NCBI RefSeq assembly: GCF_005877905.1 | Contig: NZ_SWDV01000005.1 | Span: forward strand, 1-64,000 | Source of the DNA: Pseudomonas nicosulfuronedens | Lineage (GTDB): Bacteria; Pseudomonadota; Gammaproteobacteria; Pseudomonadales; Pseudomonadaceae | Reading direction: 5' to 3' | Length of the DNA stretch: 64,000 nt | The notes under the pieces: generated by a model | Database searches by the model: none | Told to the model about the DNA's origin: nothing | Seen by the model: only the letters and a program-made list of their open reading frames with translations | Program-made: the position numbers and the translations under genes | Part shown: positions 47,212 to 59,226 of the stretch, piece by piece | How the letters are laid out: each line of letters opens with the position of its first letter | Position numbering within the stretch: the stretch's first letter is position 1

Positions 47212-48809
47212 GCGTGTCTCCAGCGCGTTACCCGCGCTTCGATGCGCTGGCCGAGGGCGGCCAGCAGGGCTCCGGTGAGGCCGACCAGCAACATGCCGGC
47301 GCCGACCAGGTCCATGCGGAAAAGTTGTTGCGCGCCGATCATCAGGCTGCCGATGCCACCGTCCGAGGGCATGAAGTATTCGGCGCCGATGGTGCCGAGC
47401 CAGGCGTAGATCAGCGCCAGGCGCACCCCGGCGAACACCGACGGCGCAGCACCCGGCAGCACCAGCCGACGCAACCTTTGCCAGGGCGAGAGACGCAGCG
47501 CGATGGCCGCTTCGGTGAGCTGCGCCGGCAGGCTGGCGATGCCGCGCTGGGTCGCCAGCAGCAGTGGGAAGAAGGCGGCCAGGCCGACGAACACCACCTT
47601 GGCCAGCTCGCCGAGCCCGAACCAGGCGGTGAGCAGCGGTACCCAGGCAAAGATCGCCACTTGGCGCAGTGCGGCAAAGGACGGTCCCAGCAGCCGCTCC
47701 GCCGGGCGCCACAGGCCAAGCCCCAGGCCGAGCAGGAAGCCCAGCGAGCCGCCCAGCAGCAGTCCGGCAAGCGTGCGTTGCAGGCTGGCGAACAGCGCAG
47801 TGGTCAGGCTGTTATCCAGCACCCCGTCCCACAGCGCGACCGCCACCGACGCGGGGCTGGCGAGAATGGCCGGATCGACCCACTCCCGCACACTCGCCGT
47901 CTGCCAGATCGCCAACAGGCCCAGCGGCAGCAGCCAGGTTTGCAGACGCTCCCAGCCCTTGCCTGACGCGCTACGGCGGAACTCCCCTGCAGCTTGCTGC
48001 GGCCAGTGCACCAGGCGCCGGTCCAGCGCCTGGATTCCTCGATCCATCGCCGCGCCGACCAGACCGATGACCAGGATGCAGACGAACACGATGTCGAGCA
48101 TGAACAGCTGCCGCGCCTGCACCATCAGGTAGCCGATGCCTTCGCTGGAGGCCAGCAGTTCGACTGCCAGCAGCGAGGTCCAGCCCTGCGCCAGTGCCAG
48201 GCGCACACCGGTCAGGAAAGCCGGAAGCGCCGCCGGCAGGATCAGCCGCCACAGCAACAGCCGGCGTGGCAGGCGCAGCACGGCGGCGGCCTCGCGCAGA
48301 CGAGGCTGCGCGTCGCGTACGCCAACCAGCGTGTGCAGCGTCACCGGCACGATGATGGCCTTGATCAGCACCACCAGCTTGAGTAATTCGCCGATGCCGA
48401 AGAACAGCATGAACAGCGGAATCCAGGCCAGGGTCGGGACCTGCGCCAGGGCACTGAAGGTGGGCAGCACCAGACGCTCGGCGCGGCGACTGAAGCCGAG
48501 CCAGGCGCCCAGTGCCAGCCCGCTGAGGATACCGGCCAGCAAGCCCCAGAGCAGACGTTTCAGGCTGATGCCCAGTTGCTGCCAGAGCTCACCGGCCAGC
48601 AGCTCGCGGCCGGCCTGCAGCACCAGCTCGGGCGTGGGCAGAATTTGCGCGGACATCCAGTGCCGGTGGCTGGCGGTCCACCAGAGCACCGCGATGGCCA
48701 GCGGCACCAGCCACGGCAACAGAGGTTCGAGCCCGCGCCAGCCGAAGGCGGAAGGCCTCAGGCGCGGGCTGGGAAGAGCAAGGCGATACGGCTTCGTAAT
48801 ATTCTTCAT
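47208..48809 (-). CDS. atsB: Double-length ABC permease for sulfate esters
   Basis: This 533 aa protein holds two complete permease modules in one chain. Each has about six helices and an EAA loop: EAAAVLRLPRRLLLWRLILP near residue 195 and EAAIALRLSPWQRLRRLVLP near 455. Fused permeases are also seen in the ats system of P. aeruginosa. I start it at ATG 48809, but an in-frame ATG at 48851 is possible and neither has a strong ribosome site. The gene is divergent from atsR and overlaps atsC by 4 bp. Confidence 0.88.
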   Translation of the reverse strand: MKNITKPYRLALPSPRLRPSAFGWRGLEPLLPWLVPLAIAVLWWTASHRHWMSAQILPTPELVLQAGRELLAGELWQQLGISLKRLLWGLLAGILSGLALGAWLGFSRRAERLVLPTFSALAQVPTLAWIPLFMLFFGIGELLKLVVLIKAIIVPVTLHTLVGVRDAQPRLREAAAVLRLPRRLLLWRLILPAALPAFLTGVRLALAQGWTSLLAVELLASSEGIGYLMVQARQLFMLDIVFVCILVIGLVGAAMDRGIQALDRRLVHWPQQAAGEFRRSASGKGWERLQTWLLPLGLLAIWQTASVREWVDPAILASPASVAVALWDGVLDNSLTTALFASLQRTLAGLLLGGSLGFLLGLGLGLWRPAERLLGPSFAALRQVAIFAWVPLLTAWFGLGELAKVVFVGLAAFFPLLLATQRGIASLPAQLTEAAIALRLSPWQRLRRLVLPGAAPSVFAGVRLALIYAWLGTIGAEYFMPSDGGIGSLMIGAQQLFRMDLVGAGMLLVGLTGALLAALGQRIEARVTRWRHA

Positions 48810-49065
48810 TGGAATATAAATAGTTATATCAATGCATTTATGAGCTATCACTGGCCATTTAAGGGAAGGCCTGGGCGCTCATCCAATGCATTCGCCGAAT
48901 ATTTTTTATGCCCTCCGGGCATCTGCCCGCGAAGCCCTGTGGTTGTTCGCTTAGCTCGAATGATTACTAAAAAATGCGTTTTTATTATTTTGTTGATGGA
49001 CCGCACCATGCCTTTAGTGCGGGCGCCGGAGCCAGTCGCGCTCCCTACTGCTGGAGGCAGGCGCC
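48810..49065. promoter_or_regulatory. AT-rich divergent promoter region between atsB and atsR
   Basis: This 256-bp region is much richer in A and T than its surroundings (for example TTTTTATTATTTTG at about 48979–48992). It includes a hairpin CCGCAC-N10-GTGCGG at 49001–49022 just before the atsR ribosome site. Such AT-rich regions suit CysB-type sulfur starvation activators, but I did not identify a specific site. Confidence 0.5.
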
Positions 49066-50127
49066 ATGAAGGCCCTCACTACTCAATTGCTGTCCCTTTT
49101 CGCTGCGCCGGTACTGGCCGGCCTGCTCGGCGCCTATCCGCTGGTCACCCAGGCCGCCGACCCGCTGAAGGAAATCCGCATCGCCGTACCCGACGTCAGC
49201 GCCGGGCAGAACCACTCCGGCGGCGGCGTGGTGGACATCCTCTACACCCGCCAGTTATTGGAGAAGGAGTTCGCCAAGGACGGCATCCAGGTCAAATGGA
49301 GCTTCTTCAAGGGCGCAGGCCCGGTGGTCAACGAAGCCTTCGCCAACGGCCAGGTGGACTTCGCCTACCTGGGCGACCTGGCGGCGATCATCGGCAAGTC
49401 CAGCGGCCTGGACAGCCGCGTGCTGGCCGCCACCGCGCGCGGCGTCAACCATTACCTGGGCGTCCAGCCGGGCTCGGGAATCAAGACCCTGGCCGACCTC
49501 AAGGGCAAGCGCGTGGGCATCTTCCGCGGCACCGCCAGCCAGCTCTCCTTCGACAACGCCCTGGCCAGCGCGGGCCTCGCCGAGAAAGACCTGAAGGTCA
49601 TCAACCTGGACTTCAGCGCCGCCCTCGCCGCCCTGGCGGCCAAGCAGATCGATGCCACCTGGGGCCTGGCCGGCCTGTTCGCCCTGCGCGACAAGGGCCT
49701 GGCGGAAATTCCCCTGAGCACCCATGACCTGGGCGGCGCCGGGACCCTGCAGGCACTGCTGGTGGGCAATGGCGAGTTCGTCGATGCGCATCCGGAGATC
49801 ACCGAGCGCCTGCTGAAGGTACAGTTGCAGGCCGTGCAGTGGGCCAGTGCCGAGGCCAACCGTGACGCCTTCATCGACCTGGTCTCGCAGCAGGCCGGCT
49901 ATCCGACGGTGATCTTCAAGAGCGAATTCCAGGGCCGGCCGCTGGCGGAAGTCCTGTCACCGAAGCTGGACGCCGACTTCCTCGGCCGACTGGATGCCTC
50001 GATCAAGGCAGCGAAGAGTTACGGCCTGATCCGCCGTGACTTCCAGGCCGCCGACTGGGCCAGCCCGGCGCTGCAGGACGCCGCCGGCCGCGAGGTGGCG
50101 GCACAGCCGGTGGCGGCGGTGCAGTAG
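49066..50127 (+). CDS. atsR: Periplasmic sulfate-ester-binding protein
   Basis: This 353 aa exported binding protein has a signal peptide ending near PLVTQAAD. The segment SAGQNHSGGGVVDILYTRQLLEKEF and FFKGAGPVVNEAFANGQVDFAYLGDLAAI is typical of the sulfonate/sulfate-ester binding group. GGAGG lies before the ATG. It is transcribed away from atsB rather than at the head of the same operon. Confidence 0.9.
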   Translation: MKALTTQLLSLFAAPVLAGLLGAYPLVTQAADPLKEIRIAVPDVSAGQNHSGGGVVDILYTRQLLEKEFAKDGIQVKWSFFKGAGPVVNEAFANGQVDFAYLGDLAAIIGKSSGLDSRVLAATARGVNHYLGVQPGSGIKTLADLKGKRVGIFRGTASQLSFDNALASAGLAEKDLKVINLDFSAALAALAAKQIDATWGLAGLFALRDKGLAEIPLSTHDLGGAGTLQALLVGNGEFVDAHPEITERLLKVQLQAVQWASAEANRDAFIDLVSQQAGYPTVIFKSEFQGRPLAEVLSPKLDADFLGRLDASIKAAKSYGLIRRDFQAADWASPALQDAAGREVAAQPVAAVQ

Positions 50128-50144
50128 TCGCTCGGCGCTCACCC

Positions 50145-50227
50145 GTAGGATGGGTGGAGCTTGCGATACCCATGCTGTCCCGAGCGTTCGTCATTGATGG
50201 GTATCGCTGCGCTCCACGCCATCCTAC
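50145..50227. repeat. Palindromic intergenic repeat (GTAGGATGGGTGGAGC family), copy 2
   Basis: An 83-bp inverted repeat begins GTAGGATGGGTGGAGC and ends GCTCCACGCCATCCTAC. Its right arm is nearly the same as that of the copy at 18526–18606, while the left arm lacks two bases and the loop differs. It lies 17 bp after atsR and probably forms its transcript end. Confidence 0.85.
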
Positions 50228-50247
50228 GTTCGCGGTCAACCGCGATG

Positions 50248-50313
50248 CAGTTATCCGCCGCTCGGTGGGAGGCGGATAACCTGCTCCAGGTTATCCGCCC
50301 TACGGTTCAACAA
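50248..50313. repeat. GTTATCCGCC-type palindromic repeat (intergenic copy)
   Basis: The segment holds GTTATCCGCCGCTCGGTGGG, then GGCGGATAACCTGC and GGTTATCCGCCCTAC, which pair with each other. The same GTTATCCGCC/GCCCTAC words appear in the element inside the NRPS gene at 58763–58881. The rest of the 50128–50339 gap is the copy of the other repeat family. Confidence 0.75.
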
Positions 50314-50339
50314 CGCAACAAACGTCCGTGGAGGCGGTA

Positions 50340-51302
50340 TCACCAGCGCGCCGCCAGAAACTCCGCCACGCGCCGGAAATACCCCTCCACCTCCGGCACC
50401 AGGTTGCCCATGCGCAGGAAATCGTGGGTCATCCCGCAGCAGCGCTCGGCCTCCACTTCCACGCCCTGCTCCACCAGTGCATGGGCATAGGCCAGGCCTT
50501 CGTCCAGCAACGGATCGAACTGGGCCGCGAACAGCAGTGCCGGCGCGCTGCCTTGCAGGGCGGCACCGGCGTGAACCGGCGAACAGCGCCAGTCGCTTCG
50601 CTGTGCCACGTTGGGCACGTACTGCTGGTAGAACCAGTCCAGGCTGGCCGTCTCCAGCAGATAACCTTCGGCGAACAACTCCTGGGATTCGCTGCGTGCA
50701 CCGGCATCCGCCGCCGGATAGAACAGCAGCTGGGCACAGGGTTGTTCGGCGCCCTCGCCCGCCAACTCGGCACAAAGCACCGTAGCCAGCGTGGCACCCG
50801 CGCTGTCGCCGCCCACGGCGAGGCGGCGCGGATTCAGGCTGAGGCTGGCAGCCGAGCCCAGCAGCCAGTTCCAGGCATCGCGCGCATCCCGGTTCGCCGC
50901 TGGGAACGGCGCTTCCGGCGCCAGGCGGTAACCGACCGAAATCACCGCGCAAGCGCAATGCTGGGCCAGCAGGCGACACAGCCCGTCATGGGAGTCCAGG
51001 CTGCCGACCGTGTAGCCGCCCCCATGGAAGTACAGGATCGCCCCGTCGCCGGCCCCCACGGGTCGGTACAGGCGAACCGGCAGCTGCCGGCCTTCGCGGG
51101 CCGGGATCAGTAGCGCTTCCACCGGCATTGACGGCGCGCCGGCCTTGAGCGATTCCGAGGAAGCCTCGAAGTCCTGCCGCGCCTGCTCCACCGGCAGTTC
51201 GTGCAGCGCCGGGCGACCCGTGCGGCGACCATCGTCGACCATGTCCAGGAAGGCGGAAATCTCCGGGTGCAGCATGCCAACCTCTTTCATCAATGCGTTC
51301 AT
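50340..51302 (-). CDS. Alpha/beta hydrolase (HSL/Aes-type esterase)
   Basis: This 320 aa enzyme has the oxyanion motif YFHGGGYTVGSLDSHD, nucleophile elbow GGDSAGA, the Asp in FDPLLDEG and His in GMTHDFLR, which is the hormone-sensitive-lipase type arrangement. The ATG at 51302 overlaps the NRPS stop (ATGA), so it is translated together with the synthetase. The NRPS has no thioesterase domain of its own in this window. The hydrolase may edit or release peptide, or later act on an ester, but HSL-type enzymes are not classical NRPS thioesterases. Confidence 0.87.
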   Translation of the reverse strand: MNALMKEVGMLHPEISAFLDMVDDGRRTGRPALHELPVEQARQDFEASSESLKAGAPSMPVEALLIPAREGRQLPVRLYRPVGAGDGAILYFHGGGYTVGSLDSHDGLCRLLAQHCACAVISVGYRLAPEAPFPAANRDARDAWNWLLGSAASLSLNPRRLAVGGDSAGATLATVLCAELAGEGAEQPCAQLLFYPAADAGARSESQELFAEGYLLETASLDWFYQQYVPNVAQRSDWRCSPVHAGAALQGSAPALLFAAQFDPLLDEGLAYAHALVEQGVEVEAERCCGMTHDFLRMGNLVPEVEGYFRRVAEFLAARW

Positions 51303-54300
51303 ACCGTGGCCTGCTCCTTGCGCGCGCCGCTTTCCACCTGGGCGCAGCAATGGCTGATCACCCCTTCCAGTTCCATGCGCAGCTGCGCCATCAGCACCTC
51401 GATGCGCGACGGGCGGAACACCCGGCGGCTGAACATGCAGCGCAGGGTCAACTCGCCGTCGTAGACCTGGCCGACGATCTCCAACCAGTTGTTCATCGGC
51501 GTGCTGGCGGCATAGGTGTCGCCGGGCTTCTCCTGCAGCGGCACGAACAGCGCCTGGTCATCGAAGCTCTGGTCGAACTGGCCGAGGTAGTTGAAGGTGA
51601 CCCGAGGCTCCGCGCGGGCGGCGAGTTGTCGGCGCAGCGCGCTGTCGCCCAGATAGCGCAAGGCGCCGTAGCCAATGCCCTTGTCCGGCACCGCGCGCAG
51701 CTGCTGGCGGATCGCCGGGATGGCCTGGGCGTAGTCGCCCTGCCCCGGCGTCAGGCGCAGCGGGAACAGGCTGGTGAACCAGCCCAGGGTGCGGCTGTGA
51801 TCGACCGCGTCGAGGATGTCCTCGCGGCCGTGGCCTTCCAGGCCGATCAGCACCGACTCGCTGTCGCACCATTGGCACAGCGTTCGGCCCAGCGCGGTCA
51901 GCAGCAGGTCGTTGATCTGCGTGCGATAAGCCTCCGGCGCCACCTTCAGCAGGCGTTGGGTCTGCTCACGGTCCAGGCGCAGGAACAGTTGCTCCAGGTG
52001 CGCCATGCGCTCGGCGCCGCGCGGGTTGTCGCGCTGCGGCTCGCCCAGGCCCTGGGTTTCGGTCTGCTCCAGCCAGTACGGCAGGTCGCCTTGCGCCAGT
52101 TGGCTGTCGGCGTATTCGCGCAGCCCTTCGGCCCAGGCCCGGTAGGCGCTGGTGCGTTCCAGGCGCGGAGCCGGTTCGCCAATGAGCTGAGCCGCGTAGC
52201 GCTGTTGCAGCTCATCCAGCAGGATGCGCCAGGACACGCCGTCCACCCCCAGGTGATGGATCACCAGCAACAGGCGCTGGGTGCCATCGGCCATGTCGGT
52301 GAGCACGCCGCGCAGCAGCCGGCCTTCGCTCAGCTCCAGGCTGCGCTGCGCCTGGTTGGCGATCAGCAGCGCTTCCTCGGCATTCGCCGCCTGACGCTGC
52401 CAGAGCAGCGCGCCGGTGATCTCGCTGGCCTCGCGATAGCGCTGGCGCCATACGCCGTCCGCGCCACGGGCGAAGGACAGACGCAGGCTGCCGTGCTCGG
52501 CCAGCAGGCCTTGCAGCGCCGCTTCCAGCGCCTGCGCGTCGAGACGCTGGCGGCACTCCAGCAGCACCGCCTGGTTGAAGTGGTCGGGCTCCTCCAGCGG
52601 CTGCTCGAACATCCATTGCTGGATCGGCACCAGACCGAAGGATTCGCCGTCATCAGCGACCTCCACGACTGTTATCGGCGTTACCTCTGCCACGCTCTCG
52701 GCGCGCTCCAGCAGGCCGGCGATGGTCTGGTACTGCAGCAGGTCGCGCAGGCGGATTTCCACGCCCTCGCCCAGCGCCTGGCGAGCGCGGGAGACGATCT
52801 GCAGGCTGAGGATGGAATCGCCGCCGAGGTCGAAGAAGTTGTCGCGGATGCCCACACGCTCCACCTGCAGCACGTCCTGCCAGATGTCGGCCAGGGCCTG
52901 TTCGCGCTCGTTGCGAGGCGCTTCATACGCTTCACCCTGCCAACTCGGTTCGGGCAGCGCCTTGCGGTCGATCTTGCCGTTGGGCGACAGCGGGAAGCGC
53001 GCAAGCTTGAGGATCTGCGCCGGCACCATGTAGTCCGGTACCTGCTCGCGGAGGAAGCTGCGCAGAGTATCGCCTTCCGCTTCACCCACCACGTAGCCGA
53101 CCAGTTGCTTGCCGCTGATACCGTCACGCGCAACCACCAGAGCCTCGCTGACCTGCGGGTGATCCTGCAGGCGTGCCTCGATCTCACCCAGCTCGATGCG
53201 GAAGCCGCGGATCTTCACCTGGTGGTCGATCCGCCCGACGTAGTCGATCACCCCATCGGCGCGGCCGCGTACCAGGTCGCCGGAGCGGTACAGGCGTCCG
53301 CCGTTCGTATCGAACGGATCGGCGACAAAGCGCTCGGCGGTCAGGCCGGCCCGCTCGTGGTAACCGCGCGCCAGACCGTCGCCGCCGATGTACAGCTCAC
53401 CGGCCACGCCCAGCGGAACCTGCCGCAGTTGCTCGTCGAGGATGTACAGCCTGCGCGCACCGACGCCCTTGCCGATGGGCGCATAGGCGGCATCGCAGGC
53501 CGTGGCGCGGTCGGCCTTCCACAGCAGCGGCGTGACCACGGTTTCCGTGGGGCCGTAGCCATTGATCAGATGTTCGGCGCGCAGCGCGCGTTTGGCCAGT
53601 TCGAAGCTGGCATTGGGCACCGCGTCGCCACCGAAGCAGTAGATGCGCACCGGCGGCGGGTTGCCGTCACGCAGGGCATGCTCGGCCAGCTGTTGCAGGT
53701 AGACCGGCGGGAAGGCGGCGACACTGACCTGCTGGTCGTGCAGCACGCGGTACGTCTGCTCCGGGGTCCACAATTCATCGCCACGCAGCACCAGGCTGCC
53801 ACCGTGGACCAGGGTGGTCAGCCAGCGCTCGTGGGCGCCGTCGAAGGCGAAGGACATGAAATGCAGCTCGCGGGTCGCCGCGTCCATCCGGTACAGCTCG
53901 CCGATGGCCGCGCAGTGCATGGCCAGCGGGCCGTGGCTGACCGCCACGCCCTTGGGCTTGCCGGTGGAGCCGGAGGTGTAGATCAGGTAGGCGAGGTTTT
54001 CCGGCTCCAGGCCCACCACCGGCAGATCGCTGTCTTCGCCAGAAAGATCGAGGCCATCCAGCTCCAGGCACTGCACCCCCGCAGGCAACGGCAGGCGCTC
54101 ACGCAGGCGGCTGTCAGTTATCAGCAACGCAATGCCGGCGTCGCTCATCTGGAATTCCAGGCGCTCGCGCGGGTACTCGGCGTCCAGCGGCACGTAGGCA
54201 CCGCCGGCCTTGAGCACCGCCAGCAGCGCCAACGGAATGCGCACGCTGCGCGGCAATGCCACGCCGACCCGGACTTCCGGGCCTACGCCCAGCGCCATCA

Positions 54301-57300
54301 GGCGATGGGCCAGGCGGTTGGAGTCGCGCTCCAGCGCCGCGTAGTCGATTTCCTCATCGCCGCAGATCAGCGCCACCTCATCGCCGCGCAGAGCGGCCTG
54401 ACGCGCAATCGCCAGGTGCACCGGCTCGGCTGGCGGCAGCGTCTGGTGCGGGCCACGGCAGGCGGCCAGGGCCGCGCGGTCGTTGGCTGACAGGCATTGC
54501 AGCTCGCCGACGCGCTTGCCCGCGCCATGCAGCAGGCTGTCCAGCACCTGCTCCATATTGCCGCGCAGCCGTGCCACGGCCGGTGCGCTGAAGTGCGCGC
54601 GCAGGTAATGGTATTCGATCTCCAGCCGGTCGCCGACGCGCACGGCCAGGTCCATCGGGATACTGGTCTCGTCCTTCGACTTCAGCTCGCCGAAGCGCGG
54701 TCCCTGGGCGTTGCGCAGTACCTCGTCGACCGGGTAGTTCTCGAACACGATGATGCTGTCGAACAGCGCCTGCCCGGCCTGGCCGGCCCAGCGCTGGATG
54801 TCGTACAGCGGCGTGTGCTCGAACTCGCGCACGTCCAGGTTGTAGGCCTGCAGCTCGCGCAGCCAGTCGCCCAGGTCAGCCTGCTCGGCCGGCGCCTGGA
54901 CGATGGGCAGGGTGTTGATGAACAGGCCCAGCAGGCTGTCGGCGCCGGCCAGTTGCGCGGGGCGGCCGGCCACGGTGGCGCCGAAGGCGACGCGCTGCTG
55001 CCCTGTGTAGCGTTGCAGCAGGAGAATCCACGCCGCCTGCACCAGGGTATTGAGCGTCACCCGTTGGCTGCGGGCGAAGGCTTTCAGGCGCTCGGTGGCC
55101 GCCGCGTCGTAGCGGCTGTACTCCAGGCCGTGACCGCTGCCTTCGGCCGGGCGCGCCAGGCTATCGGCCAGCACGGTGGGCTGGGCAAAGCCGTGCAGGC
55201 GCGCGATCCAGAAGTCCTGCGCCTGCTGCTGGTCCTGGGCTTGCAGCCAATGGATGTAGTCGCGGTAGCGGCCCTGCTCGGCGATGGTCTCGCCGTTGTA
55301 GCGACGCAGTGCCTCGGCGAACAGCTGGGCATTGCTCCAGCCGTCGAGCAGGATGTGGTGATGGGTATAGACCAACTGGTGGCTGGCCTCGTCGCTACGC
55401 ACCAGTACCAGGCGCAGCAGCGGCGGACGCTCCAGGTCGAAGCTGCGGCTGCGTTCGGCAGCGGCCAGTTCGTCCAGCGCGGCGGCCAGGTCTTCGCGAC
55501 CACGCCAGTCGAGCACCTCCAGCGGCAACTCGACGTGTTTGTGCACGGCCTGCACCGGCTTGTCGAGGCCTTGCCAGTGCACGCCGGCCCGCAGGTTGTC
55601 GTGGGCATCCAGCGCGGCCTGCCAGGCCGCGCGGAAGCGCTCGACGTCCAGCCCCTGCACTTCCACGCGCAACTGGTTGACGTAGACGCCGCCTTCGCTG
55701 CCGTCCACGCCGTGGAACAGCATGCCCTGCTGCATGGGCGACAGCGGATAGAGGTCTTCGATCCCGGCCGGATCCAGGCCGAGGGCGGCGAGTTGCACCG
55801 CGTCCGGCGCATCGATGGTCGCCGCGGCTGCCGGCGTTTCTTCGGCAACGTGGTCAGCGGCCACACGGGCCAGGGCTTGCAGCGTCTGGTGCTGGAACAG
55901 GTCCTTGGGGCTCAGTTGCAGGCCGGCGGCGCGGGCGCGGCTGACCACCTGGATGGAGACGATGGAGTCGCCGCCCAGCTCGAAGAAGTTGTCGTCCAGC
56001 CCGACACGCTCCAGGCCCAGCACGGCGCACCAGATGGCCGCCAGGGTCTGTTCGCGCTGGCTTTCCGGCGCACGATAACGCTTCTGCAACAGGCTGAAAT
56101 CCGGCTCCGGCAGCGCCTTGCGGTCAAGCTTGCCGTTGGGCGTCAGTGGCATGCGCTCGAGCAGGACGATCTGCGCGGGGACCATGTAGTCCGGCAGCTC
56201 TTCCAGCAGCGCGGCACGCAGATCAGTCTCGATCTGCCCCGTCACGTAACCGACCAGTTGCTTCACCGCTCCTGCGTCGCGGGCGATCACTACCGCCTCG
56301 CGCACGCCGGGCTGGCCGAGCAGGCGTGACTCGATCTCGCCCAGTTCGATACGGAAGCCGCGAATCTTCACCTGATGGTCGAGGCGGCCGAGGTACTCCA
56401 GCACGCCGTCGGCACGCCAGCGCGCCAGATCGCCGGTGCGGTACATGCGCGCATTGGCATCCCTACTGTAGGGATCGGCGACGAAGCGTTCGTTGGTCAG
56501 TTCCGGGCGCCCGTGGTAGCCGCGCGCCAGGCCGTCGCCGGCAATGTACAGCTCGCCGGCCACGCCAATGGGGGCCGGTTGCAGCTCGCCATCGAGAATG
56601 TACAGCTGGGTGTTGGCGATGGGCTTGCCGAGCAGCGCACGGGCGCCCTTCTCGATCCTCCAGGCCGCCGACCAGATGGTGGTTTCGGTGGGGCCGTAGA
56701 GGTTCCACAAAGCATCAGTTTGTGCCGTGAGCTTGTCCGCCAGCTCGGCGGACAGCGCCTCGCCGCCGCAGAAGAAGCGGCAGCCGGTCAGGCGCGGGAA
56801 GTCCTCGTGACCACTGAGCAGGGTCCAGGTGCTCGGGGTCGCCTGGATCACCGTCACGCCCTGCTCCAGCGCAACACCGAGCAGGCGCGACGGGTCGCGG
56901 GCAACATCGCGGTCCACCAGTACCACACGCCCGCCCACCAGCAGCGGCAGGTACAGCTCCAGCGCGGAGATGTCGAAGGACAGCGAAGTCAGCGCGAGCA
57001 CGCGGTCCTGCGCCTCCAGGCCCGGCTCGCGGGCCATGCTGAGCATGAAGTTGACCACGCCACCATGGCGCACCGCGACGCCCTTGGGCTTGCCGGTGGA
57101 GCCGGAGGTGTAGATGACGTAGGCCAGATCATCCGGCGTCGCGAGGTTGTGCAGGTCGCTGTCGGCGTAGCCCTCCAGCTGCGCCCAGTCGCGGTCCAGG
57201 CAGAATGCGCGGGCGCCTGTCTGCGGCAACTCGCCGAGCAGGTGCTGCTGGGTCAGCAGCAGGCGTACGTCGCCGTCTTCGAGCATGTGCGCCAGGCGTT

Positions 57301-59226
57301 CGGCGGGGAATTCCGGGTCCAGCGGCACATAGGCGCCACCCGCCTTGAGCACGGCGAGCAAAGCCACGGGCAGTTCGACGGAACGCTCCAGGGCCACGCC
57401 GACGCGGCTATCCGGGCCGACGCCCTGCTCGCGCAGCCAGTGCGCGAGGCGGTTGGCGCGGCTGTTGAGTTCGGCGTAAGAGAAACGGCGCTGGCCGTCG
57501 GTGAGCGCCACGTCAGCGGGCGAGCGCTGTACCTGCTGTTCGATCAGCTGGTGCAGGCAGGCCTCGCGCGGGTAGTCCATCGCGGTGTCATTCCAGCCGT
57601 AGAGCAACTGCTCACGCTCGCTGCCATCGAGCAGCGGCAGGCGCGCCACCGGGCAGTGCGGGTCGGCCACCAGGCCGCGCAGCAGGTTGAGGAAGTGCCC
57701 GGCGAGGCGCTCGATGGTCGCCGCGTCGAACTGGTCAGTGGCGTACATGAACTGCCCGCGGACCTGGCCGTCGCGGCTTTCCTCGGTGTTCAGGGTCAGG
57801 TCGAACTTGGCAATCCCGCTGTCCAGCTCCAGGCTTTCCAGCTGCAGGCCGCCGGGCAGCTCGCGCAGGGCATCGCGGCGGCTCGGCTGGTGGTTGCAGG
57901 CCACCTGGAACAGCGGGTTGTAGCTCAGGCTGCGCTCGGGCTGCAGCGCATCCACCAGTTGCTCGAACGGCAGGTCCGGGTTGGCCTGGGCGCCCAGCAC
58001 GGCTTCCCGGGTGCGGGCCAGGAACGCGCTGAAGGATTCGTCGCCGTCGATGCGCGCGGGCAGTACCTGGGTATTGACGAAGAAGCCGATCAGCCGTTCG
58101 CTCTCGGCGCGGCCACGGCCGGCGATGGGCACGCCGACGCGCAGCTCGCGCTGGCCGCTGTAGCGCGACAGCAGCAATTGATAGGCGGCGAGGATCAGCA
58201 TGAACAGCGTGGCGCCCTGCCCGCGCGCCAGGTCGCGCAACGCTTCGCTCAATTCGCGCGGCAACTCGAAGTCGAAAGTGGCGCCGCGGTAGCTCTGCAC
58301 CAGTGGCCGCGGCCGGTCGCCCGGCAGGGTCAGCAGCAGGGATTCGTCGCCCAGCTGCTGCTTCCAGTACGCCAGCTGCCGCTCGCCCTCTCCGGCCGCC
58401 AGCCACAGGCGCTGCCAGCGGGCCATGTCGCTGTACTGGATCGGCAGCTCGGCCAGGTCGGCTTTCGCGCCCTGCACCTCGGCGCTGTACAGCACGGCGA
58501 ACTCGTCAATCAGCACACCGATGGACCAGCCATCGGCAATGATGTGGTGCAGGTTCACCAGCAACAACGCTTCACCCGGCAGGCGCGCCAGGTGCAGGCG
58601 CAGCAGCGGGCCTTCGGCCAGGTCGAAGGAGCGTTGCGCGCAATCGTTAAGCCATTGCCGTGCCTCGGCTTCGCTACCGAAATCCTTCGCCTCCAGATGC
58701 GCCGGTCCCGGCGGCAGGATGCACTGCATCACCTCGTCATCTGCCGCTATACCCGGCCCACCTTGCGGCGGATGACGCTGCGCGTCATTCGCCCTACCAG
58801 AGCGGTCTTCTGCCGAGCGCAGAACCTCGCCAGCCGGCTCCCGTAGGGCGCATAACGCGCCAGCGTTATCCGCCGAGGCAAGGTGCCCGGGTTGTGCTGA
58901 GCGGAACACCGTACGCAGGCTCTCGTGGCGCGCGATCAGCGCAGTGAAAGCACGCTCCAGCGCGCCCTCGTCCAGCTCGCCGCGCAGGCGCACGGCGGCC
59001 GGGATGTTGTAGGCGGCGCTGTGCGGCTCCATCTGCCAGAGGAACCACAGGCGCGCCTGGGCCGCCGAGAGCGGCGCGTACTCGCGACCCTCGCGGAGGA
59101 TCGGCAGACGCGAGAGGCTCCCGCCCTTCTCACGAAGCTGACGCAGGAAGACGATCTGCTTGTCCTCGGGCAGCGCGCCAAGGCGCTCCGCGACCTGTTT
59201 CAGCTGGGCGTCCATCGGGTGGGTCA

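Noticed and set aside
50340..51302. Calling the hydrolase the external thioesterase of the NRPS
   Set aside because: HGGG and GDSAG motifs place it in the HSL/Aes esterase group. Type II thioesterases have a different pattern (GHSxG). Coupling to the NRPS is noted, but the role is left open.
51293..54490. Open frame of over 1000 codons antisense to the NRPS gene
   Set aside because: The minus strand encodes unambiguous A, T and E domains here. The plus frame has no ribosome site or recognisable domain and is a mirror of NRPS codon use. The same holds for plus-strand frames at 54497–56329 and 56375–58846.
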